DNA from: Phocoena phocoena
Lineage: Eukaryota > Chordata > Mammalia > Artiodactyla > Phocoenidae
Assembly: GCF_963924675.1 (NCBI RefSeq)
Contig: NC_089226.1
Location: 57,015,690 to 57,079,689, forward strand
Reading direction: 5' to 3'
DNA: 64,000 nucleotides
Made by a program: the position numbers and the translations under genes. This document shows positions 32,759 through 45,000 of the stretch, piece by piece; positions within the stretch are counted from its first letter, which is position 1, and every line of letters begins with the position of its first letter. The notes under the pieces are model-generated. The model did no database searches, had not been told where the DNA came from, and saw nothing but the letters and a program-made list of their open reading frames with translations.

Positions 32759-35535
32759 TTTTTTTTTTTTAACATCTTTATCGGAGTATAATTGCTTTAC
32801 AATGGTGTGTTAGTTTCTGCTTTATAACAAAGTGAATCAGCTATATGTATACATATATCCCCATATCTCCTCCCTCTTGCGTCTCCCTCCCTCCCACCCT
32901 CCCTATCCCACCCCTCCAGGTGGTCACAAAGCACCGAGCTGATCTCCCTGTGCTATGCGGCTGCTTCCCACTAGCTTTTGGTTTTACATTTGGTACTGTA
33001 TATATGTACTTGCCACTCTCTCACTTTGTCCCAGCTTACCATTGCCCCTCCCCATGTTCTCAAGTCCATTCTCTAATAGGTCTGTGTCTTTATTCCCATC
33101 CTGCCCCTAGGTTCTTCATAACCATTTTTTTTTATATTTCGTATATATGTGTTAGCATACGGTATTTGTTTTTCTCTTTCTGACTTACTTCACTCTGTAT
33201 GACAGACTCTAGGTCCATCCACCTCACTACAAATAACTCAATTTCGTTTCTTTTTATGGCTGAGTAATATTCCATTGTATATATGTGCCACATCTTCTTT
33301 ATCCATTCATCTGTCGATGGACACTTAGGTTGCTTCCATGTCCTGGCTATTGTAAATAGTGCTGCAGTGAACATTGGGGTGCGTGTGTCTTTTTGAATTA
33401 TGGTTTTCTCAGGGTATATGCCCAGTAGTGGGACTGCTGGGTCACATGATAGTTCTATTTTTATTTTTTGTTTTTTTTTTTTGCGGTACGTGGGCCTCTC
33501 ACTGTTGTGGCCTCTCCCGTTGCGGAGCACAGGCTCCGGACGCGCAGGCTCAGTGGCCATGGCTCACAGGCCCAGACGCTCCGCAGCATGTGGGACCTTC
33601 CCAGACCGGTGCACGATCCTGCGTCCCCTGCATCGGCAGGCGGACTCTCAACCACTGCGCCACCAGGGAAGCCCTATTTTTAGTTTCTTAAGGCACCTCC
33701 ATCCTGTTCTCCATAGTGGCTATATCAATTTACATTCCCACCAACAGTGCAAGAGGGTTCCCTTTTCTCCACACCCTCTCCAGCATTTATTGTTTCTAGA
33801 TTTTTTGATGATGGCCATTCTGACTGGTGTGAGGTGATACCTCATTGTAGTTTTGATTTGCATTTCTCTAATGATTAGTGATGTTGAGCATCCTGTCATG
33901 TGTTTGTTGGCCATCTGTACATCTTCTTTGGAGAAATGTCTCTTTAGGTCTTCTGCCCATGTTTGGATTGGGTTGTTTGTTTTTTTGATATTGAGCTGCA
34001 CGAGCTCAATATGGAGATTTTAGAGATTTTGGAGTAAATTTTGGAGATTAATCCTTTGTCAGTTGCTTCATTTTCAGATATTTTCTCTCATTCTGAGGGT
34101 TGTCTTTTCATCTTGTTTATGATTTCCTTTGCTGTGCAAAAGCTTTGAAGTTTCATTAGGTCCCATTTGTTCATTTTTGTTTTTATTTCCATTTCTCTAG
34201 GAGGTGGGTCAAAAAACATCTTGCTGTGATTTATGTCATAGAGTGTAAATGCCTGTGTTTTCCTCTAAGAGTTTGATAGTTTCTGGCCTTACATTTAGGT
34301 CTTTAATCCATTTTGAGCTTATTTTTGTGTATGGTGTTATGGAGTGATCTAATCTCATACTTTTACATGTACCTGTCCAGTTTTCCCAGCACCACTTATT
34401 AAAGAGGCTGTCCTTTCTCCACTGTACATTCCTGCCTCCTTTATCAAAGATAAGGTGACCATATGTGCGTGGGTTTATCTCTGGGCTTTCTATCCTGTTC
34501 CATTGATCTATATATCTGTTTTTGTGCCAGTACCATACTGTCTTGATTACTGTAGCTTTGTAGTATAGTCTGAAGTCAGGGAGCCTGATTCCTCCAGCTC
34601 CGTTTTTTGTTCTCAAAATTGCTTTGGCAATTCGGGGTCATTTGTGTTCCCATACAAATTGTGAAACTTTTTGTTCTAGTTCTGTGAAAAATGCCAGTGG
34701 TAGTTTGATAGGGATTGCATTGAATCTGTAGATTGCTTTCAGTAGTATAGTCATTTTCACAATGTTGGTTCTTCCAATCCAAGAACATGGTATATCTCTC
34801 CATCTGTTTGTATCATCTTTAATTTCTTTCATCAGTGTCTTATAGTTTTCTGCATACAGGTGTTTTGTCTCCTTAAGTAGGTTTATTCCTAGGTATTTTA
34901 TTCTTTTTGTTGCAATGGTAAATGAGAGTGTTTCCTTAATTTCTCTTTCAGATTTTTCATCATTAGTGTATAGGAATGCCAGAGATTTCTGTGCATTAAT
35001 TTTGTATCCTGCTACTTTACCAAATTCATTGATTAGCTCTAGTAGTTTTCTGGTAGCATCTTTAGGATTCTCTATGTATAGTATCACGTCATCTGCAAAC
35101 AGTGACAGCTTTACTTCTTCTTTTCCGATTTGGATTCCTTTTATTTCTTTTTCTTCTCTGATTGCTGTGGCTAAAGCTTCCAAAACTATGTTGAATAATA
35201 GTGGTGAGAGTGGACAACCTTGTCTTGTTCCTGATCTTAGAGGAAGTGAAGTCAGTTTTTCACCATTGAGAACAATGTTGGCTGTGGATTTGTCATATAT
35301 GGCCTTTATTATGTTCAGGTAAGTTCCCTCTATGCCTACATTTTGGAGGGGTTTTCATCATAAATTGGTGTTGAATTTTGTCGAAAGCTTTTTCTGCATC
35401 TATTGAGATGATCATATGGTTTTTCTCCTTCAATTTGTTAATATGGTGTATCACCTTGATTGATTTGTGTATGCTGAAGATCCTTGCATTCCTGGGATAA
35501 ACCCCACTTGATCATGGTGTATGATGCTTTTAATG
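32759..35535 (-). mobile_element. Young L1 LINE, antisense, 5'-truncated, 2.8 kb
   Basis: The element is read on the - strand. Its 3' UTR/tail is near 32759 and its truncated 5' end near 35535, inside the reverse-transcriptase region. It is flanked by cagcacttcac / cagaacttcac (32748 and 35536, one mismatch). Recognisable pieces include the RT active-site motif FADD with [15 protein letters not shown] (about 35090), and the C-terminal cysteine motif [18 protein letters not shown] (about 33745). Frames are broken, and a CHR SINE sits at 33464-33673. The copy shares an unusual segment at 33991-34050 with the L1 at 42055. Confidence 0.93.
33464..33673 (-). mobile_element. CHR SINE, antisense, inserted in the young L1
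   Basis: The T-rich start, CHR body and head complement are intact. The 9-bp duplication ctattttta flanks it at 33455-33463 and 33674-33682. The second L1 copy shows the empty site at about 42733, confirming a clean insertion. Confidence 0.95.
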
Positions 35536-35752
35536 CAGAACTTCACATTTTTAAAAGCATCATTAGCAGGATTGTCAGATTCATGGCAGCTCATCGAGAC
35601 AGTCAACTATGCCCCTGACTTTGCCTTCTTGGTGTTAAAACAACCAAGGGAGCTTTTAAAGTATTTTTTATACAAATGGGAATTTATTTAGTTCTTAGGA
35701 GGTTATATCCAGAAAAGGTACTTACCAGCAAAAATGTAAAAAGGAAAACGCA
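35536..35752. other. MAP6: Short intronic spacer between L1 and CHR SINE
   Basis: No feature was recognised. Confidence 0.5.
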
Positions 35753-35890
35753 GGGACTTCCCTGGTGGTCCAGTGGTTAAGACTCCATGCTTCCACTGCA
35801 GGGGGCATGGGTTCGATCCCTGGTCAGGGAACTAAGATCCCACATGCCACCCATGGCGCAGCCAAAAAATAAATAAAGTAAAAAATTTTT
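35753..35890 (+). mobile_element. CHR-type SINE, short form shared with other cetartiodactyls
   Basis: 'gggacttccctggtggtcca', the B box 'ggttcgatccctgg', 'gaactaagatcccacatgcc' and an A-rich tail are present. An imperfect duplication (aaaggaaaacgca / aaagaaaaagcaa) flanks it. This form resembles SINEs also seen in ruminants, so it is probably older than the other CHR copies. Confidence 0.88.
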
Positions 35891-36104
35891 AAAGAAAAAG
35901 CAACAACACAGGGCAGAAAACAAAACTATCTAGCTATGTACTGCAACCATCTCCCTGTACTTCAGGAGAACACATCTACCCACAGGGGACCTGGAGTGGT
36001 GGAGAAAAATCTGAACTAAGAATCTGCCCCAGCTGTCTGGTGCCACTTCTGTAAAATGCAGAGGTGGCACAACCTAGGGGAAGGGAAGGAACACTTATTT
36101 GACC

Positions 36105-36285
36105 TTTACACAGTTGTTCGCATTTAATCCTCACAATAGGGCTAGAGAGTCTGTTGTAGGCATCATCCCCATTCACAGATAAACAAGTCTAGACTAGGTG
36201 ATTAAATAACAAAGTCACACAACTTGTAAGTGGTGAGCCAGGATTTGGAGCCTGGTTTGGGTGACTGAAACCCATTCCTTGTCCA
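36105..36285 (-). mobile_element. MIR SINE, antisense
   Basis: 'cgcatttaatcctcacaata', 'ccccattcacagataaacaa' and 'agtggtgagccaggatttgg' are the antisense MIR core. Confidence 0.8.
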
Positions 36286-36289
36286 GTAC

Positions 36290-37000
36290 TTGGGACCATC
36301 TCTAGGATCCCTACTGTAGAGAATTCCTGAAAGGGCAGTCTCTTCATCCTCTCTCTTCCTTGCTCCAAAACCTTCGGTGACCCTAAGTATTCTCATCATC
36401 TTTGGAAAGTGAGTCAGATGAAGGTCACAGATGCTGAGTTTGATCAGCACAGTCACTACCTCCTACCCCTCCCCCACCCAGAATTAAGCCTTGTGGTGGC
36501 AGCCATTTTTTTAGCCATGGTCCTAGCCTCTCTTCCTGTGCAGATGAGCCACATCTGGGTGGACTCCCTTTGTAGCCCCGGGCTGGTAGACTGGCTGGCA
36601 GCCATACAGGTAGGGTTTACAGGTGTGGGTGCAGATGGGCACTCTTAGACCAGGATGCCCCTGTTTTCTGAGACGATCTTCTTTGCCAGGGTCTGCTGAA
36701 CCCCAGGAGGTAAACCAGGGAGGTCCTCGTGTAGTAGATGCGGGAAGGGCTGAGGCGAAGAGGGACTGGTTCTTGGAGTCCCAGAGGGGCAACTCTCAGG
36801 AGAAACAGTTGGGAGCTCGAAGCTGGGGACCTGCAGAGGTCAATGGCTGCAGCCTCCTGGACCAGGAAGAACCAGTCAGAGTCATGTCAAGCCAGACGCA
36901 GTTCAGACCTCTGCTGACAAATTTGGAATCTCTATGGTTGAAGCCACACCCCTGAGGGATACTGTTGTAAAAAGGAAAGAGCTTGACCGAAAGTCTGTCA
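36290..37000. other. MAP6: Intron 3 sequence without recognised genes
   Basis: No exon or named repeat was recognised. Confidence 0.5.
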
Positions 37001-37004
37001 TCCT

Positions 37005-37150
37005 CAGTTAAGGTCTTGACGTTGCCACCGACTCACTATGTGACCCTTCGGAGCCCCGCTTCCACCTCTGGAAAATGGGGGCACGAGTGACCCCTGTCTG
37101 CCTGGGTGACGGGCTGCTGTGAGAATACAATGTGCCACATTGGATGTAAA
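37005..37150 (+). mobile_element. MIR fragment
   Basis: 'ccgactcactatgtgaccct', 'ctctggaaaatgggggcacg' and 'ctgctgtgagaatacaatg' follow MIR. Confidence 0.7.
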
Positions 37151-37154
37151 GTCC

Positions 37155-39095
37155 TCTTAGAAAACCATAAAGAGAGGTTACAGTTTGGGAGGACAAAAAA
37201 GGTGCTAAGGCAGTTAAGAATAGGAAAGCATTTGTGTGTCTTGTAAATGCAGTTGTTAGAATTTGATCTTGTGTGAGTTTTTGTTTTTAATCTTCCCATT
37301 TGGGGTGCAGGCATCCTGTATGTGCCAGCCCTATGCCAGGGTGCTCTGGCTCTCCACTCTCGTCAGTAGCCTGGCACTGAGTAGGCATTTATTAAAAGTT
37401 TGTGGAAAGATGGAGTGAGTAAAGAGGAGGGGAGGGCGAAGGGTGGGGAAGGAGAGAGGGAGGGAGGGAAAGACAGAGGAAAGAGAGTGCAGCAGACATG
37501 GTCTCTGCCCTAAAGAGCCCCAGTCTGGAGAGGCAGCTACAGAACGGTTGGCAGCTCATCTGATGGAGGCTGCTGTGATGGGGCGAGGGGATGGGGACAG
37601 AGGGGGGCTGCGGGGACACAGGAGAAGGAGTACTCGACCCCTGGAGGTGGAGGGTCAGGGTGATCTCCCTGAGGGAGTAACCCCGGACCTGAACCTTTAG
37701 TTGCTGAGGGCGTCACTAGGCAGATGGGCAGTGGTGCTGGGCAACAGCACTGACGTGCCTTAGAGAGAGCTGCCGAGGGCCGTATCAGTAGAGGTGCCAG
37801 GGCAGAGGCGCCAGGTGCTGCTTTTTGGAGACTGTAACTGCGACATCCCTTTCAGTTCTGGGGGCACACTTTCCAAGGGAGGGAAGCCAACGGAGATGTG
37901 CAGTGAGGAGAGCAGTCAGGACGGTGCGGGCTCTGAGCTGTTGGGGGACATGCGTTGCCCAGAGAAGCCAGGAATATCTTCAGATCTCAGTCCTGGGTCA
38001 GGCAGCGTGGCATTCTCTGGAAGGGTGGCCCCACGGCACAGAACCCGGATCAGGGCAGGGACACAGGGAGTGGAGCTGACAGAAATACAGGCTTCTGCTC
38101 AGGGTCCAGGCTACAGAGGGTGGGCTGCCTCACCCGCTGTGTGGCCCTGACCCCCCCGCCAGGGCAGCGCAGGCAGAGGCTGGGGCCAGCCAGCGGGAGA
38201 CAGCATCACAAGTTCGGGAGACCCGATGACCCCCAGGTCTGTCCCTTCAGCCTGGGCACCTTTGAAGTGGCTCTGTGGAGTTGTGCTCTCAGGGCCCAGA
38301 GAGAAAGGACTTCTCAAGCAAAGTGACATCTTCGCACTGAAAGGACTTCCAGCCTTCTCCGGTTGGAGAAACTCAGGCAGGTGAGGGCTTGGGGCCAGGG
38401 CTGATGGTCCTGGTGCACTGGTAGCTTTACAGTGTTCGTGGTGTGCACCCGACACGGGGGGCTCCGCAAGTCAGGGCCCCGGGCTCATTCCCACCTGTTC
38501 CCCCAGCAGAGGACCTAACCCAGAGCGCAGGCTCAGCAGACTTTGTCCAATGAATGGATAAAAGAGAAAAAAACATCAAATAGAATAAAGAGAAAAACTA
38601 TATGCCAGCCACCCATTACTCCCACAAATGGCCGCCAGGTGCTATGAGCCAGACACTAGGCACTGACGATGCAGAGATGAACAAAACAGCCCATGAGCCA
38701 GGGGGAGAGGCAGGCAATTACCAAACGCCATGACAATTGCTAGAATAGAGGCCACAGAGTCCCGTGGGGGGGGAGGGGCGGGGCGCGAGTTCTTGTTTTG
38801 AGAAGGCCTTGTCTCCTGCAATTCTTCATAAGAATAACAAGCCTTTCAAAGACGGTTTCCTTGACACCCCGCCTCGGGTAACTGCATCTCTTATAACGTG
38901 TTGGGAGCTCTGTCTGTGTCTAGGGAACATGGGTGCCTGTCCAGGGCCCTTGGAGGCAGACAGGAGGAGACAAAGCTGTGAAATCGCCTGGCCCACTGTC
39001 CCCCCTCCTCCTGCAGGGCCCCTCTCAGCCCCTCCTGCCCATCTTTGTTTCAAGTGAGTTTGCTCCATCCCTTCTACCCACCCAGTGAGATTTTG
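37155..39095. other. MAP6: Intron 3 sequence without recognised genes; purine-rich at 37420-37490
   Basis: The 37420-37490 interval is almost entirely A and G, with GGGA repeats. Elsewhere the open frames of up to 123 codons have no recognised family. Confidence 0.5.
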
Positions 39096-39097
39096 AG

Positions 39098-39240
39098 AGG
39101 CCTCTATTTAGTCCTGGACCTGCTATTTCTAGCTGTGTGGCTTTGGGAGAGCTGCTTGCCCACTCCGGGCCTAGTTTCCCATCTGTAGAGTGAGACATTG
39201 GACCAGATCGCCAAGTCCCTTTCTGGGACTAACATTTAGT
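39098..39240 (+). mobile_element. MIR fragment
   Basis: 'ctgctatttctagctgtgtg' and 'cccatctgtagagtgagaca' are MIR core sequence. Confidence 0.75.
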
Positions 39241-39279
39241 TAATACTAAATATCACCTGTATTCCAGGGGTCATGCCAT

Positions 39280-39445
39280 GAGTGTTTCCATAAATGAATC
39301 CTCCCTGGAAGGTGGGTGCTGTAATCCCCATTTTATAGATTAAGGAAACTGAAACGTTGCAGCCTGGATGCCCATGATGACACCATGGCTAGGATGGAGT
39401 TGAGTCAGCCTTCGAACCCAGCTCTTCTGGCCTCGAGCACAGTCA
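39280..39445 (-). mobile_element. MIR fragment, antisense
   Basis: 'taatccccattttatagatt' and 'aaggaaactgaaacg' match antisense MIR. Confidence 0.7.
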
Positions 39446-39853
39446 GTGCACTTTCTCCTCCAGCAGCCTGCTCTATACCGTCCAAGAAATGACCATACCC
39501 AGCACCGAGCCTGGCACGTGGTTATTGCTCAGGAAATATGAGTTTCTTACTTTCTCAGGGCTTTTCTAAGCTGTGGAAGCAGGGGGTTCAAGGACAGGGT
39601 CTATAGGTCCCTGATTTCTGAACAGGGCCCTATACCAGGAGCACTGCCCCAACTCTGGGCTGCTGTGATGGTGCATCAGGAGAGTCTGAGAAGAAAAAAA
39701 AAACCAGGTGGATTATGGGATTAGAGCTGTGTGCAATGGCAAGAATCAGCCTTTCTCCAGATAGTCTCAGGGCAGTGCTTGGTAATTCTGTTTACAGACT
39801 CTAATAAAGCTTGGATCCAAGGTCAGCGTGTGTGTACCCAGGAGGCATTGCCT

Positions 39854-39867
39854 GTCACCATGGAAAC
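39854..39867. promoter_or_regulatory. RFX X-box match
   Basis: GTCACCATGGAAAC fits GTHNCC-AT-GGNAAC. It lies in MAP6 intron 3. Binding is inference. Confidence 0.5.
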
Positions 39868-39964
39868 AGGAAGAAGGGCAGAAAACTAAGTTCCTAAGAC
39901 TTTGGTTGTCTCATGTAACCTTGGAACGCTACATTTTGCAAATAGAACAGAGCCTGGCACAGAA

Positions 39965-40420
39965 AAGTCTCTCATTTATTCATTCATTCGACAAGTATCT
40001 AGTCAGGGCTTTCCCTGGGTCAGGCACTGTTTTAGGTACAATGATTTACGAAATTGACACGGTCCTGCCCTTTGAAGCTTCAGTCTAGTAGGAGAAACAT
40101 GAACGGAAAAGAATGCAAGTAATTAGCTGTGGTAAGGGATGTGAAAGAAAGTGTCAGAGACTAGGAGAGCCTGTAGCAGGGGCCTGGTCACATCTGCTTC
40201 CCTGGGAAGGTGAGCTGAGAGACGGAGGATGAGTAGTATGAACAGGAGATGAGGAAGCAAGAGAAGGTCACAGGAGGAGACAACAGCATGTGCAAAAGAT
40301 GTAAATGGAAAGGAGCAGGGCATGGGAGTCTGGGGCGTAGAGAGCTGGGTGACGGTGGGAGCAGGCTGGTCAGCGAGGTGAGGCCATGGAACAGGGTAAA
40401 ACCTCTTTATTCTCAGCGCA
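39965..40420 (-). mobile_element. L2-type fragment, antisense
   Basis: It opens 'tattcattcattcgacaagt', then 'gggtcaggcactgttttagg', 'ctagtaggagaaacatgaac'. This is the familiar antisense L2-type 'attcattcaacaaat' arrangement. Confidence 0.65.
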
Positions 40421-41269
40421 AGGACAAACCTTGAAGAGTCCTCAGCAGGGGAAGGGTTTGCTTTTTTGAAAGGTCATCCTGATTTCTGTGTGAAGAATGG
40501 ATTGGAGGAGGGGCCAGGGATACCAGTTAGGGGACGGTGACAGTGGTCCACAGAGATGATGGCACAGCTGGTGGGGGAAGGGAGGGAGGGAAAGAAATGT
40601 CAATATTCAGGAAATAAATGTTAGGTACCGGAACAGATGGTTCCTGATGGATTGGGTGAAGGTTTTGAGGGAGTCGAAAGTATCTAGGATGACTCTGAGT
40701 TTCTGGCTGGGACCATGGGATAGATGATGAACCAGGTTTCAGCAACAATAATTTGTACATCTTTCTGTTTGACCTTCTTTGCTCCAGGTACTGTGCTGAG
40801 CATTGGGGCTGCAGGCCAGGTGGATGGCCCCTGGCTTCAGGGAGTTCACAGTCGAATGGGGGGAAAACTGACATGCGATTAGGGTATCAATGAATGTGGG
40901 GAGAGACTGTAAAATGGTGCTGCAAGGGAGATACAGACAAAACTAATTTGGAGAGGTGCATCCAGGAAGACCTTGTAAGGTGGGATCTGAGCCAAGCCAT
41001 CAGGGACAGACAGGAAAAGCGGGTTAAAGAGGGCAATCCAGGCAGCAGCAACAAAGCAGCAGCGGGGGGTGGCCAGAGGACAGTGCAGGAGGGTGAGGCT
41101 GCAGGGCTGCCCACCACCTTCCCTGCCTTCTTCCAGGGCTGCCAGGAGGCTCCAGTGAGCTAAAGTAATGAGCGTGTGATCATCTGATAAACTCTTACAC
41201 AGTTATTATGGTCATGGACTTATTCATGTAAGGCACAAAAGCACTCTAGAGATGCCACAAATTATCATT

Positions 41270-41425
41270 TCAGATCCCTGGCCAACAGGATCATCGAATC
41301 CTCTGTCATAATTGTCCCTGACATTTGTATTGCTATCCCCATTTTACAGGTGAGGAAACTGAGGTCTATTGTGGTTGAGTAATTGCCCAAGGTCTGGCAG
41401 GCAATTAGCATCACAGAAACCAAGA
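41270..41425 (-). mobile_element. MIR fragment, antisense
   Basis: 'ccccattttacaggtgagga', 'aactgaggtctattg' and 'ttgcccaaggtctggcaggc' are antisense MIR. Confidence 0.75.
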
Positions 41426-41814
41426 GAAAGCCAGCAGGTCGTTCTAGTTTCTAAGAGGGTACACAGGCTGGGAGGTGAAAGGAACCTGTCTCATATGCTG
41501 TCCTGAGAAGATCTGCAGCTGGCTCAAGGCACCAGACTCAGACTCAGTTGTGCAGGTTGGGCTGCGCCCCTGGGCAGCTGGCCTGTGGGCTGAGTGGAAC
41601 TGAACCCAGCCCATCTCCACTCACCTACCACGCATCGGCTTCCACCCTGGGGGAGTGGCTCTGTCTCATTCACACAGATGGCACTGTGAGTGGTGGGACA
41701 TTTTACAGATGGGGAGCCTGGCAGGCCACCATGGAACGAAGTGATGGCCAGTCAGTGTCAATGAGAGTTTTATGTTGCCCCTGAGAGTGGTTTTGTTCAC
41801 AGGAAAACCAACCA

Positions 41815-42054
41815 AGACTGCATTCGTTTTAAAAACAAAAGCTTAATTTATAAAAGTAACAAACTTAAAAATCTAGTAAAATTTAACAAACTCTTTTAAG
41901 GAGGATTTTATAACTTAATTCAATTCCCCTAAATATTTTAAAATAAATTGTAAGTAATTTAAAATAAACTAAGCTTAAAAATATGTTTACTACTGAGCTG
42001 TAATAAAAGTTCCATCATTGTTTACAAAATTTATAAAATTGTCTTATATCTTTC
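41815..42054. other. AT-rich unclassified sequence hosting the full-length L1 (left part)
   Basis: This very AT-rich sequence continues on the other side of the L1 at 47843-48130. It resembles degraded transposon or LTR sequence but matches no family I can name. Confidence 0.4.
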
Positions 42055-45000
42055 TTTTTTTTTCAACATCTTTATTGGAGCATAATTGCTTTACAATGGT
42101 GTGTTTGTTTCTGCTTTATTACAAAGTGAATCAGCTATACATATCCCCATGTCTCCTCCCTCTTGTGTCTCCCTCCCACCATCCCTATCCCACCCCTCTA
42201 AGTGGTCACAAAGCACCGAGCTGATCTCCTTATGCTATGCGGCTGCTTCCCACTAGCTATCTATTGCACATTTGGTATTGTATATATGTCCATGCCACTC
42301 TCTCACCTCATGCCAGCTTACCCTTTCCCCTCCCCATGTCCTCAACTCCATTCTCTACATCTGTGTCTTTATTCCTGTCCTGCCATTGGTTTCCTCAGAA
42401 CCATTTTTTTTTAAGATTCCATATATATGTGTTAGCATACGGTATTTGTTTTTCTCTTTCTGACTTACTTCACTCTGTATGACAGACTCTAGGTCCATCC
42501 ACCTCACTACGAATAACACAATTTCATTTCTTTTTATGGCTGAGTAATATTCTATTGTATATATGTGTCACATCTTTTTTATCCATTCATCTGTCGACGG
42601 ACACTTAGGTTGCTTTCATGTCCTGGCTATTGTAAATAGAGCTGCAATGAACATTGTGGTACATGACTCTTTTTGAATTATGGTTTCTCAGGGTATATGC
42701 CCAGTAGTGGGATTGCTGGGTCGTATGGTAGCTCTATTTTTAGTTTTTTAAGGAACCTCCATACTGTTCTCCATAGTGGCTGCATCAATTTACATTCCCA
42801 CCAGCAGTGCAAGAGTGTTCCCTTTTCTCCACACCCTCTCCAGCATTTATTGTTTCTAGATTTTTTGATGATGGCCATTCTGACTGGTGTGAGGTGATAC
42901 CTCATTGTAGTTTTGATTTACATTTCTCTAATGATTAGTGATGTTGAGCATCCTCTCATGTGTTTGTTGGCCATCTGTACATCTTCTTTGGAGAAATGTC
43001 TCTTTAGGTCTTCTGCCCATGTTTGGATCGGGTTGTTTGTTTTTTTGATATTGAGCTGCACGAGCTCAATATGGAGATTTTAGAGATTTTGGAGTAAATT
43101 TTGGAGATTAATCCTTTGTCAGTTGCTTCATTTTCAGATATTTTCTCTCATTCTGAGGGTTGTCTTTTCATCTTGTTTATGATTTCCTTTGCTGTGCAAA
43201 AGCTTTGAAGTTTCATTAGGTCCCATTTGTTTATTTTTGTTTTCATTTCCATTTCTCTAAGAGGTGGGTCAAAAAGGATCTTGCTGTGATTTATGTCCTA
43301 GAGTGTTATGCCTATGTTTTCCTCTTAGAGTTATAGAGTGTCTGGCCTTACATTTAGGTCTTTGATCCATTCTGAGCTTATTTTTGTGTATGGTGTTAGG
43401 GAGTGTTCTAATTTCATTCTTTTACATGTAGCTGTCCAGTTTTCCCAAGCACCACTTATTGAAGAGGCTGTCTTTTCTCCATTGTATATTCTTGCCTCCT
43501 TTATCAAAAATAAGGTGACCATATGTGCGTGGGTTTATCTCTGGGCTTTCTATCCTGTTCCATTGATCTATATATCTGTTTTTGTGCCAGTACCATACTG
43601 TCTTGATTACTGTAGCTTTGTAGTATAGTCTGAAGTCAGGGAGCCTGATTCCTCCAGCTCCGTTTTTTGTTCTCAAAATTGCTTTGGCACTTCGGGGTCA
43701 TTTGTGTTCCTGTACAAATTGTGAAACTTTTTGTTCTAGTTCTGTGAAAAATGCCAGTGGTAGTTTGATAGGGATTGCATTGAATCTGCAGATTGCTTTC
43801 GGTAGTATAGTCATTTTCACAATGTTGATTCTTCCAATCCAAGAACATGGTATATCTCTCCATCTGTTTGTGTCATCTTTAATTTCCTTCAGCAGTGTCT
43901 TATAGTTTTCTGCATACAGGTATTTTTTTCTCCTTAAGTAGGTTCATTCCTAGATATTGTATTCTTTTTGTTGCAATGGTAAATGAGAGTGTTTCCTTAA
44001 TTTCTCTTTCAGATTTTTCATCATTAGTGTATAGGAATGCAAGAGATTTCTGTGCATTAATTTTGTGTCCTGCTACTTTACCAAATTCATTGATTAGCTC
44101 TAGCAGTTTTCTGGTAGCATCTTTAGGATTCTCTATGTAGAGTATCATGTCATCTGCAAACAGTGACAGCTTTACTTCTTTTCCGATTTGGATTCTTTTT
44201 ATTTCTTTTTCTTCTCTGATTGCTGTGACTAAAGCTTCCAAAACTATGTTGAATAATAGTGGTGAGAGTGGACAACCTTGTCTTGTTCCTGATCTTAGAG
44301 GAAATGGTTTCAGTTTTTCACCATTGAAGACGATGTTGGCTGTGGGTTTGTCATATATGGCCTTTATTATGTTCAGGTAAGTTCCCTCTATGCCTATTTT
44401 CTGGAGAGTTTTTGTTTTTTTATATCATAAATGAGTGATGAATTTTCTCAAAAGCTTTTTCTGCATCTATTGAGATGATCATATGGTTTTTCTCCTTCAA
44501 TTTGTTAATATGGTTTATCACATTTATTGATTTGTGTATATTGAAGAATCCTTGCATTCCTGGGGTAAACCCCACTTGATCATGGTGTATGCTCCTTTTA
44601 ATGTGCTGTTGGATTCTGTTTGCTAGTACTTTGTTGAGGATTTTTGCATCTATGTTCGTCAGTGATATTGGCCTGTAGTTTTCTTTCTTTGTGACATCTT
44701 TGGTTTTGGTACCACAGTGATGGTGTAGAATCACTTGTAGAATGACTTTGGGAGTGTTCCTCCCTCTGCTATATTTTGGAAGAGTTTGAGAAGGATAGGT
44801 GTTAGCTCTTCTCTAAATGTTTGATAGAATTCGCCTGTGAAGCCATCTGGTCCTGGCCTTTTGTTTGTTGGAAGATTTTTAATCACAGTCTCAATTTCAA
44901 TGCTTGTGATTGGTCTGTTTATATTTTCTATTTCTTCCTGGTTCAGTCTCAGAAGGTTGTGCTTTTCTAAGAATTTGTTCATTTCTTCCAGATTGTCCAT

